Made by a program: the position numbers and the translations under genes. From assembly GCA_019637355.1 (NCBI GenBank), contig JAHBVT010000001.1:310001-374000 (forward strand): a stretch of 64,000 bases of DNA, written 5' to 3'. Positions 18,752-28,785 of the stretch are shown here, piece after piece; within the stretch, counting starts at the first letter, position 1; each line of letters opens with the position of its first letter. The notes under the pieces were generated by a model, which worked only from the letters and a program-made list of their open reading frames with translations, was not told where the DNA came from and did not search any database. The stretch comes from Gemmatimonadaceae bacterium (lineage in GTDB: Bacteria; Gemmatimonadota; Gemmatimonadetes; Gemmatimonadales; Gemmatimonadaceae).

Positions 18752-20437
18752 ATGCGACCCATCCTCGCGTTCGCGCTGACGGCCAGCCTTCCGGTGCTCG
18801 GCGGTTGTCTCGGGATCCTCACTGCGGATCAGAGAGTCCCGCGGCTGCCCGGTACGCACAACATCCTGTTCGTCGGCAACTCACACACGTACACGAATAA
18901 TCTGCCGGCGATGGTCCGCACGCTCGCCCGCAGCCTGGGAGACACGGCGCTGCGCGTCGCGAGCATCGCGGAGCCCAATTACGCGCTCGATGATCACTAC
19001 TACCGAGGCGTCGTCCATCAGGCGCTCGAGGGTTCGTCGTGGCGCTGGGTGGTGCTGCAGCAGGGGACGTCAGCGCTGCCCGAGTCGCAACTGCATCTGC
19101 AGGCTTGGACGCGGGTGTTCGCCCCGATGGCGCGCGCAGCGGGCGCGGAGCCCGTGCTCTACCAGATCTGGCCGATGCTTTCGCGCCGTTTCGACGCCGA
19201 GGCGGCACTGCTCAGCTACGCGACGGCGGCGCACGTGGTCGAAGGCATCCTGGCGCCGGCAGGTGACGCGTTCACGGCCGCCCTCGACGCCGAGCCTCCG
19301 CTGAATCCCTACGCCACGGACGGAATGCACGCCAGTCGCGAAGGCACCTACCTCGCCGCGCTGGTGCTGCTCGAGCGGATGCTGGGCATCGCGCCGGAGT
19401 CCCTGGCCCCGGAAATCCCCGGAGGGAGTTCCGACAGCCTGCGTGTGCGGCGCCTGCAAGCGGCCGCACGCGTGGCCTTGGACCGCACGCCAGCGCGGCC
19501 AGGGCAGGGTGCTGAGGTGCTGCGCGCCACCGACTCCGTCCGCGTCGTGCACCCCGACACGATGTTCTTTGCGGAGGGACTCGCGGTCGATTCCCGCGAC
19601 GGCACTCTCCTCGTGACGAGCATTCGGCACCGCAACGTGCTGGTCGTTCCGCCGACCGACGCGGTACGGTGGCTTCTCGGTGGCATTCCGGCGCCGGGCG
19701 TGGGTGCGGTGCTGGGCGCGGTGCTCGACACCGATCGCGCGACGCTCTGGCTCAGCACGGCGCGGCTGCCGCATATGGCGCCTCGGGCTGGTGATGACGC
19801 GGTCACCGCCGAACTGCTGGAGCTCTCGTACCCAGACGGCGCCATTCGTCGCCGATGGCGGCTCGGCGACGGCCAGGGTGTCCCGGGCGAGATTGCCCTC
19901 GCGCCGGACGGTACGGTACTCGTGAGCGATGGCGTGCACGGGGTGCTGTACCGGTTGCGGGCGGGCGCGTCTGCGATCGAGGTCGTCCGGAGCGCGGCGT
20001 TGCGGTCGCCGCAGGGCATCGCGGTGCAACCCGACGGAGGTGCGGCCTACGTCGCGGATTGGTCGCGCGGGCTGATGCGCTGGGATCTGGGCACCGATTC
20101 CGTGACGCCCGTGGCGGCGGCCGACGGTCGCACGCTCCGGGGAGTGGACGGACTGCGGCTCCACGGCGGGGCGCTGCTCGCGATCCAGAACGGCGCGACG
20201 CCGAACCGCGTGCTTCGGGTGCGCCTCGCCGAGGACGGCCGGGTCATCGTCGGTGCCGACGTGCTGGATGCGCCGGAGGCGCTGGAAGGCGAGATGACCG
20301 TGGGCGCGGTGCTCGGCGATCGATTCATCTATGTCGCCTCGAGCGCCTGGCCGTTCTGGACCGAGGAGGGCGCGCGTCGCGCGCCCGAGCGCGCGTTACC
20401 GCCGGTGGTGCTGCGCTCCGTGCCGCTCGCGCCTTAA
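18752..20437 (+). CDS. Lipoprotein: SGNH hydrolase domain fused to beta-propeller
   Basis: 561 residues. Lipobox LGGC (Cys about 19). Residues about 35-235 form an SGNH/GDSL-like domain: block I FVGNSHTYTNNLP holds the Ser, and TDGMHASREG supplies the D-x-x-H pair. Residues about 260-561 form a six-bladed SMP-30/NHL-type propeller (FFAEGLAVDSRDGTLLVTS, GEIALAPDGTVLVSDGVHG, PQGIAVQPDGGAAYVADW). An esterase or deacetylase tethered with a binding propeller on the cell surface is inferred. I start at ATG 18752 because the reading frame further upstream has no signal peptide. It converges with lytS-like, sharing TTAA. Confidence 0.75.
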   Translation: MRPILAFALTASLPVLGGCLGILTADQRVPRLPGTHNILFVGNSHTYTNNLPAMVRTLARSLGDTALRVASIAEPNYALDDHYYRGVVHQALEGSSWRWVVLQQGTSALPESQLHLQAWTRVFAPMARAAGAEPVLYQIWPMLSRRFDAEAALLSYATAAHVVEGILAPAGDAFTAALDAEPPLNPYATDGMHASREGTYLAALVLLERMLGIAPESLAPEIPGGSSDSLRVRRLQAAARVALDRTPARPGQGAEVLRATDSVRVVHPDTMFFAEGLAVDSRDGTLLVTSIRHRNVLVVPPTDAVRWLLGGIPAPGVGAVLGAVLDTDRATLWLSTARLPHMAPRAGDDAVTAELLELSYPDGAIRRRWRLGDGQGVPGEIALAPDGTVLVSDGVHGVLYRLRAGASAIEVVRSAALRSPQGIAVQPDGGAAYVADWSRGLMRWDLGTDSVTPVAAADGRTLRGVDGLRLHGGALLAIQNGATPNRVLRVRLAEDGRVIVGADVLDAPEALEGEMTVGAVLGDRFIYVASSAWPFWTEEGARRAPERALPPVVLRSVPLAP

Positions 20438-21510
20438 GCGACGCGCCGCGGCAGACGCAGGATCGCGTCCATCCCGTGGTCGGCGCGTGGGCGAAGTTCG
20501 AGCGTCGCGGCGTCCCCGTACAGACGGGCGCAGCGTGCCCGCAGGTTGTCGAGGGCGATGCCAGCCCCGCCGCGCGTCGCGGGTGCCTCCCCGGCGTCAT
20601 CGGGTCCGTCATTGCCGACGCGCAGTTCCAGCCGCTCGCCGTCGCGACGCGCGACAATCTCGACCGTACCCGGCGCGCGCCGCCGGGCCAGTCCGTGCCG
20701 CAGCGCGTTCTCCACGAGCGGCTGCAGGGCGAAGGCAGGCACACGCCAGTCGCCGATGCCGTCGTCGACGACCCAGTCGACGCGCAACCGATCGGCGAAA
20801 CGCAACTGCTCAATCTCCAGGTAGCGGCGCGTCAAGTCGAGTTCCTGATCCAGCGTGCTCTCCTGCGCTTCGCCGGCGGTAAGCGTGGCGCGCAGGAGAT
20901 CGGCAAGCCGAACTAGCACGTCGCGCGCAAGCGCCGGGTCGCGCCCGATGAGCGTGACGACGGCATTGAGCGCGTTGAACAGGAAGTGCGGGTTGAGCTG
21001 TGCGCGCAGAGCCTGCAGACTCGCGCGGGCCACATCCTCGCGGAGCTGCGCCGCCTGGAGCGCCTCCAGCTGCCACTGGCGCTGCCAGCGGAGGCCGGCG
21101 AAGGTGCCGACGACGGCGCCGTAGATCACCAGCAGGAGGTCGCCGTACTGCCGGATGCCGATGACGAGCATCGAATCGAGACCGCGGGGCTCGTTCATCC
21201 CGAACGCGACCGTCACCGTCCAGATGACGGCGATCTGCGCGAGCACGACGAAGACGCCGAGCAGCGCGTGCGCGGCCAGCGACCGGATGATTCCCCCACG
21301 CTCGAACGGCAGCCGCTCGCCGAGCGCGGCGATGAGGGCGGACCACAGGCTCCACGGCAGCCAGATGAGCAGTTGCGCCGTGAGGATTGCGCCGAGCCCG
21401 AGGTCCGGATTGAGGCGCGAGGGTACGAGGCGCAGGCCCAGCGTCGCGACCAGCGCCGGCACGACCCACACCGCGACGATGGCGACGCGCAGGCGTCGCG
21501 AGCCGGTCAC
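20434..21510 (-). CDS. LytS-type membrane histidine kinase
   Basis: 358 residues from GTG 21510. Four predicted N-terminal membrane helices (about 8-28, 38-62, 80-103, 118-140), a coiled coil (about 142-170), His_kinase domain with phospho-acceptor His175 in LNPHFLFNALN, then a HATPase_c domain with PLVENALRHG and GGAGIALDNLRARC. This is the LytS/YehU kinase type that pairs with LytTR regulators, as here: GTG overlaps the regulator stop (GTGA). The signal is unknown; there is no extracellular sensor domain. Confidence 0.92.
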   Translation of the reverse strand: MTGSRRLRVAIVAVWVVPALVATLGLRLVPSRLNPDLGLGAILTAQLLIWLPWSLWSALIAALGERLPFERGGIIRSLAAHALLGVFVVLAQIAVIWTVTVAFGMNEPRGLDSMLVIGIRQYGDLLLVIYGAVVGTFAGLRWQRQWQLEALQAAQLREDVARASLQALRAQLNPHFLFNALNAVVTLIGRDPALARDVLVRLADLLRATLTAGEAQESTLDQELDLTRRYLEIEQLRFADRLRVDWVVDDGIGDWRVPAFALQPLVENALRHGLARRRAPGTVEIVARRDGERLELRVGNDGPDDAGEAPATRGGAGIALDNLRARCARLYGDAATLELRPRADHGMDAILRLPRRVA

Positions 21511-22346
21511 CCGCGTCCTTCCAGCCGGGCGAGGACGGCCTCTCGGCGCGTCCGCGAGATGCGCAGCTTGGTACCGTCGCGCAGGATCAGCACCTGGTCG
21601 CCGGCAAACCACGGCTGCAGCTCCTTGATCTCGTCGATGGCGACGATGACGCGGCGGTGCACGCGCACGAAGCGCGAAGGGTCGAGCCGGCGCTCCAGAT
21701 CCTGCAGCGTCTCGCGGACCGTGTGCCGCCCGCTCGCCGTGAACAGGTCCACATAGTTGCCATCGCTCTGCATCCAGCGGATCTCGTGTACCTGCACCGG
21801 ATAGCTGCGCTCGCCGCTGCGCACCACGAGGCGCTCGGCGTATCGTGACGCCGCGGCGTGGCCGGCCTCGCTTGCTGCGCGCGCGGTGCCGGGCGCAGCG
21901 GCGGCCTCCCCCGTGGGAAGGCCGCCGCCCACGGCCGCGAGCAGGGTGCCCAGTCGCTGGGCTTCACCGGCGAGACTCCGCGCCGCGTGCAGCTGCTCCA
22001 GCCGAGCCCAGGCCGCGGCGAACCGCGCGTCATCGAAGGGCTTGAGCACGTAGTCCACGGCGGCGATCTCAAAGGCCTTCAGCGCGTGGGCGTCGTAGGC
22101 CGTGACAAAGCAGGTGGGCGGCATCGTCGCGGCGCCCACCCGCTCGACGACGGCAAACCCGTCGCCGCGAGGCATCTGGATGTCGAGGAACACCGCTTCG
22201 GGCGACCAGTCGCGGATAGCGGCCACGGCGGCCTCGCCGTCGCCGACCTCGCGGACGTCGGCGTCGGGCGCACGCTCGCGCAGCAGCTCGCGGAGCCGCT
22301 CGCGGGCCAGAGGTTCGTCGTCGGCGATCAGGACGCGCACAATCAT
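21507..22346 (-). CDS. LytTR-family response regulator
   Basis: 279 residues. Receiver domain 4-120 with acidic IADDEP, phospho-acceptor Asp55 in FLDIQMP, and Lys in YVLKPFDD near 107. An Ala-rich linker (about 145-170) leads to a LytTR DNA-binding domain (about 175-275): RSYPVQVHEIRWMQSDGNYV, RFVRVHRRVIVAIDEI, LRISRTRREAVLARL. First gene of the two-gene operon with the kinase. Targets unknown; nearby secreted protein genes are candidates by position only. Confidence 0.95.
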   Translation of the reverse strand: MIVRVLIADDEPLARERLRELLRERAPDADVREVGDGEAAVAAIRDWSPEAVFLDIQMPRGDGFAVVERVGAATMPPTCFVTAYDAHALKAFEIAAVDYVLKPFDDARFAAAWARLEQLHAARSLAGEAQRLGTLLAAVGGGLPTGEAAAAPGTARAASEAGHAAASRYAERLVVRSGERSYPVQVHEIRWMQSDGNYVDLFTASGRHTVRETLQDLERRLDPSRFVRVHRRVIVAIDEIKELQPWFAGDQVLILRDGTKLRISRTRREAVLARLEGRG

Positions 22347-22673
22347 CTGGCGAATCTACGGCGGATCGGCCGGGATGGCCTGCCCGCGTGGCACGGTGCG
22401 CACGGCGGCGGGGACGGAAGGCGCCGCGCGCGGGACGAACCGTCGCCGCGCCTCCCGGGGCGAGCCGTCCGCCCTCTATTCGCCACGCCCCTCCACGCAC
22501 GAGGTAGTCCCCGTGGCTTTCTTCCTTGGCGACGTCCACCCCAAGGCCCCGCTCGCCATCCGCGCGTTGGCTACGGCCTGAGCCGGTACCCGGAGTGAGG
22601 GAAGCAGCGTGGGCGAGTGACCTCAGACGCAGGCCAGTCGGTTAGATTCCCTGCGTCTTCAGTCTCCCGCCTC
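22347..22673. other. 327-nt gap between LytTR regulator and glnS
   Basis: Divergent intergenic region. It should contain the promoter of the regulator-kinase operon and that of glnS, but no convincing -35/-10 pair was seen. A 22-codon GTG reading frame at 22513-22581 with a GAGGT just upstream is the only gene-like feature and is not supported further. Confidence 0.5.
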
Positions 22674-24368
<1,695 letters not shown>

Positions 24369-24480
24369 GTGCAGGGCGTGCTGCTGCCGGACGCCACGAA
24401 TGGCGGAACGGCGGGCCGACACACGGCACCTCGCGCTGCAAGTTGCTGCCGCGCAGCGACTTGCGCCGTTCTCGGCGGGG

Positions 24481-24509
24481 TTGCTCAGGGGGGCCCGCCC
24501 GCTTAGGTT
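24481..24509 (+). promoter_or_regulatory. Candidate promoter for tRNA-Gln
   Basis: TTGCTC, 17-nt spacer, TAGGTT, ending 31 nt before the tRNA. Each hexamer matches the sigma-70 consensus at only three positions, so this is weak but correctly spaced. It implies the tRNA need not depend on glnS read-through. Confidence 0.3.
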
Positions 24510-24540
24510 TCGTGTCTCTGCGGAAGCACGCGGAGAGTAC

Positions 24541-24613
24541 TGCCCCTTAGCTCAACTGGCAGAGCGCCTGACTCTGGATCAGGAGGTTCCAGGTTCGAAA
24601 CCTGGAGGGGCAA
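24541..24613 (+). tRNA. tRNA-Gln (anticodon CTG)
   Basis: 73-nt cloverleaf. Acceptor TGCCCCT pairs with AGGGGCA; the weak U1-A72 pair is a known glutamine identity element. D arm GCTC/GAGC, anticodon stem CCTGA/TCAGG around loop CTCTGGA (anticodon CTG), T arm CCAGG/CCTGG around TTCGAAA, discriminator A. CCA is not encoded. It lies directly downstream of glnS, whose product charges it. Confidence 0.97.
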
Positions 24614-24616
24614 CTG

Positions 24617-24637
24617 AGGACGGATGACGGAAGACGA
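24617..24637. repeat. GACGGAN heptad repeat, copy 2
   Basis: Three heptads (GGACGGA, TGACGGA, AGACGAA) directly after tRNA-Gln and before its terminator. Same orientation relative to the upstream gene as copies 1 and 3. Confidence 0.7.
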
Positions 24638-24646
24638 ATGCTTGAC

Positions 24647-24680
24647 GGCGGGTGGATCCTTGGGGATTCGCCCGCCTTCT
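24647..24680 (+). terminator. Rho-independent terminator of tRNA-Gln
   Basis: 13-bp stem (GGCGGGTGGATCC with GGATTCGCCCGCC, two G-T wobbles) closing a TTGG loop, followed by TTCT. Placed 34 nt after the tRNA. The next 115 nt to the DUF1080 gene hold no gene. Confidence 0.7.
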
Positions 24681-24795
24681 GCGTTGGCGGCCTCGCTTGC
24701 GGCCTCGCATCCTTTGCGCTTCCGACTCGGGCTCTTAGGGCGCATCTTCCCCGCGTGGGTTCGTGCGTGGTTTCCCCTCCAGCCCCTGACGCGTG

Positions 24796-25524
24796 ATGCT
24801 TCCCCCCGCTTTCAGTCGCAGCCTGGCTGCGGCCTCACGTTCGTCGCTCGTGGTGCTGGCCGTGCTGCTCGCGGCCTGCGCCCCTGTCCGAAGCGCCGGC
24901 GAGCTTGCCAGTGCCTCCGCCGCGCAACCGGGCGTGTGGATCGACCTCCAGCGCGCCGATGCCTGGCGCGGGTACCGCAGCGAGACACTCCCCGAGGGCT
25001 GGGAGTTCGACGACGCCACCAAGGAGCTCACGCGCCGCCGCGGGACGGACATCATCACGCGGCAGCAGTTCTCCCGCTTCGAGCTTGAGGTCGAATGGAA
25101 GGTCGGGCCGCGCGGCAACAGCGGCATCTTCTACTGGGCCACGGAAGACACGCGGGTGATCTACGAGAACGCTCCGGAGATGCAGATCCTCGACAACGGC
25201 GGCCACCGGGACGGCAGCACCCCGGCCACCAGCGCCGGCGCCAACTATGCACTGCACGCGCCCGTCCGCGACGTGACGCGGCCGGTGGGTGAGTGGAACG
25301 CGGCTCGCGTCGTCGCGCGCGGCGATACCGTCGAGCACTGGCTGAATGGCGTCAAGCTGCTCGAGTACGTCGCTGGCTCGCCGGAGTGGCAGCGGCTCGT
25401 CGCGGACTCGAAGTTCAACGCCTGGCCGTCCTACGGAAAGGCGCGGCGCGGGCACATCGGGCTGCAGGACCACGGCGACGTAGTATCGTTCCGCCGGATG
25501 CGCGTGCGGGAGCTGGCCCCGTGA
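24796..25524 (+). CDS. DUF1080 lipoprotein, 3-keto-disaccharide hydrolase family
   Basis: 242 residues. Lipobox LAAC (Cys about 28), then a LamG-like jelly roll of the DUF1080/3-keto-disaccharide hydrolase family: [87 protein letters not shown]. Characterised members cleave glycosides whose sugar carries a 3-keto group. The GTG of the next gene overlaps its stop (GTGA). With the transporter and oxidoreductase that follow it forms a sugar-use operon. Confidence 0.85.
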   Translation: MLPPAFSRSLAAASRSSLVVLAVLLAACAPVRSAGELASASAAQPGVWIDLQRADAWRGYRSETLPEGWEFDDATKELTRRRGTDIITRQQFSRFELEVEWKVGPRGNSGIFYWATEDTRVIYENAPEMQILDNGGHRDGSTPATSAGANYALHAPVRDVTRPVGEWNAARVVARGDTVEHWLNGVKLLEYVAGSPEWQRLVADSKFNAWPSYGKARRGHIGLQDHGDVVSFRRMRVRELAP

Positions 25525-26732
25525 TCAAGTCCCGTCTCGCGGTGATGATGTTCCTCCAGTACTTCGTCTGGGGCAGCTGGTTCGTGACGATGGGCACCTA
25601 CCTCGGCCAGACGCTGCGCTTCAGCGACCAGCAGATCGGCTTGGCCTACGGCGCGACGGCCATCGCGGCGTTGATCTCGCCGTTCTTTATGGGAATGGTC
25701 GCCGACCGCTTCGTGAATTCGGAGAAGCTGCTCGGCGTGCTGCACCTGGCCGGCGGGGCGTTGATGTGGTTCGTCGCGCAGCAGGCGGACTTCAGCACGT
25801 TCTATCCGGTGCTGATCGTGTACGCGGTCTGCTATATGCCCACGCTGTCGCTGTCGAATGCAGTGGCCTTCCACCACATCAAGGATCCGGCCAAGGAGTT
25901 CCCGGCCATCCGTGTGCTCGGCACCATCGGTTGGATCGCCGCGGGCATCGTGGTGGGCAAGGTGCTGAAGGCCGACGCGATGGCCCTGCCGATGCAGCTG
26001 GCCGCCGGCGCGAGCCTCGCGCTGGGCCTGTTCTCCTTCGCGCTGCCGGCCACGCCGCCCAAGGGGGCGGGCCGCGCCTTCAGCGCCCGCGACGCCTTCG
26101 GGCTCGACGCCCTCAAGCTGCTGCGACACCACGACTTTTTCGTGTTCGTGCTCGCGAGCTTCCTGCTCTGCGTGCCGCTGCAGTTCTACTACACCTTCAC
26201 GAACCTCTACCTGAACGAGATCGGCGCGCCGGACCCGGCCTTCATCCAGACCTTCGGGCAGATGAGCGAGATCTTCTTCCTCATCGCGCTGCCGGTGTTC
26301 CTGATGCGCTTCGGCATCAAGACGGTGCTGATGGTGGGGATGCTGGCGTGGGCGGCGCGCTACTTCGCCTTCGCCGGTGGCGACGCTGGCCCGGGGATGT
26401 GGATGGTGTACGTCGGCATCCTGCTGCACGGCGTGTGCTACGACTTCTTCTTCGTGGCTGGCCAGATCTACACCGACCAGCGCGCCGGCGAGAGCATCCG
26501 CGGCGCGGCGCAGGGCTTCTTCAACTTCGTCACTAACGGCCTCGGCTACTTCGTGGGCGCGATGATCTCGGGCTGGGTCGTGAACCGCTACGCGACCATC
26601 GACGACGTCGGTGGCGTGACGCTGCACGACTGGTCCAAGATCTGGCCGATTCCGGCGTATATGGCCCTGGCCGTCGCCGTGTTGTTCCTCCTGCGCTTCA
26701 AGAGTCCGTCCAAGTCTCCCGCCACCAACTGA
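25521..26732 (+). CDS. MFS transporter, nucleoside/sugar symporter type
   Basis: 403 residues from GTG 25521, twelve predicted helices. The start [28 protein letters not shown] (shown in part by [10 protein letters not shown]) is characteristic of NupG/XapB-type nucleoside:H+ symporters; later FAGQIYTDQ-like [20 protein letters not shown] supports it. In Bacteroidota and Planctomycetota such genes travel with Gfo/Idh and DUF1080 genes and probably import sugars or keto-glycosides. Coupled to the DUF1080 gene by GTGA; the oxidoreductase starts 8 nt after its stop. Confidence 0.85.
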   Translation: MIKSRLAVMMFLQYFVWGSWFVTMGTYLGQTLRFSDQQIGLAYGATAIAALISPFFMGMVADRFVNSEKLLGVLHLAGGALMWFVAQQADFSTFYPVLIVYAVCYMPTLSLSNAVAFHHIKDPAKEFPAIRVLGTIGWIAAGIVVGKVLKADAMALPMQLAAGASLALGLFSFALPATPPKGAGRAFSARDAFGLDALKLLRHHDFFVFVLASFLLCVPLQFYYTFTNLYLNEIGAPDPAFIQTFGQMSEIFFLIALPVFLMRFGIKTVLMVGMLAWAARYFAFAGGDAGPGMWMVYVGILLHGVCYDFFFVAGQIYTDQRAGESIRGAAQGFFNFVTNGLGYFVGAMISGWVVNRYATIDDVGGVTLHDWSKIWPIPAYMALAVAVLFLLRFKSPSKSPATN

Positions 26733-26740
26733 GGATCACG

Positions 26741-28087
26741 ATGTCTCGTGAACGAACCGTGGACCGCCGTACCGTCGTGGGCGGCCTCGCCGCCGCCGGC
26801 GCACTCGCCGCCATCCCGCGGCCGCTGCAGGCGCTAGGCGAACGCAGCGCGCAGCCGAACCAGAAGCTGCGCATCGCCTGCATCGGTGTGGGCGGGATGG
26901 GTCACTCTGACGTACGCGGAGTCAGCGGCGAGCAGTTGGTGGCCTTCGCCGACGTGGACTGGCGGGCCGCCGAACGCGCCTTCCGGGAGTTCCCGAATGC
27001 CAAGCGCTACAAGGACTTCCGCGAGATGCTCGAGAAGGAGCGCAACAACATCGATGCGGTGACGGTCTCGACGCCGGACCACACGCACGCCGTGGCCGCG
27101 ATGATGGCGCTCAAGATGGGCAAGCACGTGTACTGCCAGAAGCCGCTGGCGCGCCTCATCGGCGAGTGCCGCGCGCTCTCCGCCGAGGCCGCGCGGCGCC
27201 CGCGGCAGGCGACGCAGATGGGCAACCAGGGCCACGCGCAGGAGGGCATCCGCCTCATCCGCGAGTGGGTGGAGGCCGGCGTCATCGGCGACGTGGAGAA
27301 GATCGACTACTGGACCAATCGCCCGATTTGGCCGCAGGCGCTGAACCGGCCGACGCAGGCGCACAACGTGCCGCCGACGATGGACTGGAATCTCTGGCTC
27401 GGCCCCGCCGCCGAGCGGCCGTACAGCCCGGCCTACGCGCCCTTCAACTGGCGCGGCTGGTGGGATTTCGGTACCGGCGCGATGGGCGATATGGCCTGCC
27501 ACATTATGGACGCGGCGTACTGGGTGCTGGGGCTCAAGTATCCCTCGCGCGTGACGCCGGAGGCGACGCAGCTCTTCGCCGAGACGGCGCCGGCGTCGGA
27601 GCGCATCACCTATGAGTTCCCGGCGATCGGCGCGCGCAAGGCGGTGACGCTGGTGTGGCGCGACGGCGGCATCCTGCCGCCGAAGCCGGCGGGTTGGCCC
27701 GATTCACTCGACTGGCCCTACTCGGCCACGGGCGGCCAACTCTGGTATGGCAGCAAGGGAATGATCGTCGCGGGCACGTACTCGGAGAACCCGCGCCTCG
27801 TGAACGACCAGGCCTGGGCGGACCTGCGCGCGAACCCCGTGCCGCAGAAGTATCCGCGCACGGGCGGCGTGTACCAGGAGTGGATCGAGGCCTGCAAGAA
27901 CGGGACGCAGCCGGGCTCGAGCTTCGCCGGCTACGCGGCGCCGATGACGGAGATGATCCTCGTCGGCTGCCTCGCGGCGCGGATGGGACAGGTGCTGGAG
28001 ATCAACCCGGACACGGGCGCGATCACCAACGTCACGCCGCCGAGCGAGTGGGTGAATCCAGTGTATCGGGCGGGGTGGGCGCTGTAG
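26741..28087 (+). CDS. Gfo/Idh/MocA oxidoreductase with Tat-like signal
   Basis: 448 residues. N-terminus VDRRTVVGGLAAAGALAAIP is a twin-arginine-type signal. Rossmann motif IACIGVGGMGHSDV near 44, CEKP-type motif VYCQKPLAR near 130 (Lys essential in the family), then the C-terminal alpha/beta domain with WWDFGTGAMGDMACHIMD near 246. NAD(P)-dependent sugar oxidoreductase, exported folded with its cofactor. Third gene of the DUF1080-MFS operon; a 3-keto-sugar redox role is inferred. Confidence 0.88.
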   Translation: MSRERTVDRRTVVGGLAAAGALAAIPRPLQALGERSAQPNQKLRIACIGVGGMGHSDVRGVSGEQLVAFADVDWRAAERAFREFPNAKRYKDFREMLEKERNNIDAVTVSTPDHTHAVAAMMALKMGKHVYCQKPLARLIGECRALSAEAARRPRQATQMGNQGHAQEGIRLIREWVEAGVIGDVEKIDYWTNRPIWPQALNRPTQAHNVPPTMDWNLWLGPAAERPYSPAYAPFNWRGWWDFGTGAMGDMACHIMDAAYWVLGLKYPSRVTPEATQLFAETAPASERITYEFPAIGARKAVTLVWRDGGILPPKPAGWPDSLDWPYSATGGQLWYGSKGMIVAGTYSENPRLVNDQAWADLRANPVPQKYPRTGGVYQEWIEACKNGTQPGSSFAGYAAPMTEMILVGCLAARMGQVLEINPDTGAITNVTPPSEWVNPVYRAGWAL

Positions 28088-28090
28088 AGC

Positions 28091-28123
28091 AAGACGGAAG
28101 ACGGAAGACTGAAGGCGGAAGAG
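28091..28123. repeat. GACGGAN heptad repeat, copy 3, in cutC leader
   Basis: Heptads AGACGGA, AGACGGA, AGACTGA, AGGCGGA fill the 38-nt gap between the oxidoreductase stop and the cutC GTG. The GGAAGAG at the end is the only Shine-Dalgarno-like sequence available to cutC, so the element seems to supply it. Confidence 0.75.
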
Positions 28124-28125
28124 AC

Positions 28126-28785
28126 GTGGAACTGCGACGTCCGTTCATCGAGGCCTACGTCGAGACATCGGCGCAGGCCTCGGCTGCTGTAGCGGCGGGG
28201 GCGAATCGGATTGAGCTCTGTGGGGCTGGTGAGGGTGGGGTGACGCCTTCGGTTGCGACGCTGGATGCCGTGGTGCGGGAGGTAGTTGTGCCGGTGCACG
28301 CGATGGTCCGACCGCGTGCGGGGGACTTCGTATACTCTGCGGACGAGTTTGAGGCGATGCGGCGCGCGCTACCGCGATTGCGGGAGCACGGAGCGCGTGG
28401 GGTCGTGTTCGGTGTGTTGCGCGAGGACGGGCGTCTCGATGCCGAACGGATGGGAGAACTCGTCGCGCTCTGCGATGGGTTGCGCGTGGTCTGCCACCGC
28501 GCCTTCGACGCCACGCCCGGCGCAGACGAGTCACTCGAGCAACTCGTCGCGCTGGGTGTGCACGAAGTGCTCACGAGCGGGCAGGCGCCGACCGCACTGG
28601 AAGGTGCGGCTACGCTACAGCGTCTGCTGGTGCGCGCGGCGGGGCGCATCGAGATTCTCGCGGGCGGCGGTGTACGGCCGCACAATGTGCGCGAGCTGCT
28701 TACGCAAACGGGCGTGCACCGTGTGCACGCCCGCGCGTTCGACGCTCAGGTCATCGCGGGAATCAGGGCTTCCACGTCCCCTTAG
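28126..28785 (+). CDS. cutC: CutC family protein
   Basis: 219 residues, TIM-barrel CutC family. FIEAYVETSAQASAAVAAGANRIELC at the N-terminus (key residues E, C), VHAMVRPRAGDFVYS near 58, VVCHRAFDATPGAD near 125, LTSGQAPTALEGAATL near 150, and ILAGGGVRPHNV near 182 are all family motifs. Historically linked to copper homeostasis in E. coli, but that role is disputed. Start is GTG 28126. It converges with, and overlaps by 23 nt, the oxidoreductase on the other strand. Confidence 0.9.
   Translation: MELRRPFIEAYVETSAQASAAVAAGANRIELCGAGEGGVTPSVATLDAVVREVVVPVHAMVRPRAGDFVYSADEFEAMRRALPRLREHGARGVVFGVLREDGRLDAERMGELVALCDGLRVVCHRAFDATPGADESLEQLVALGVHEVLTSGQAPTALEGAATLQRLLVRAAGRIEILAGGGVRPHNVRELLTQTGVHRVHARAFDAQVIAGIRASTSP

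Noticed and set aside
22513-22581. 22-codon GTG frame with a GAGGT upstream
   Set aside because: Too short to distinguish from chance and without a conserved motif; noted only as a possible small peptide.
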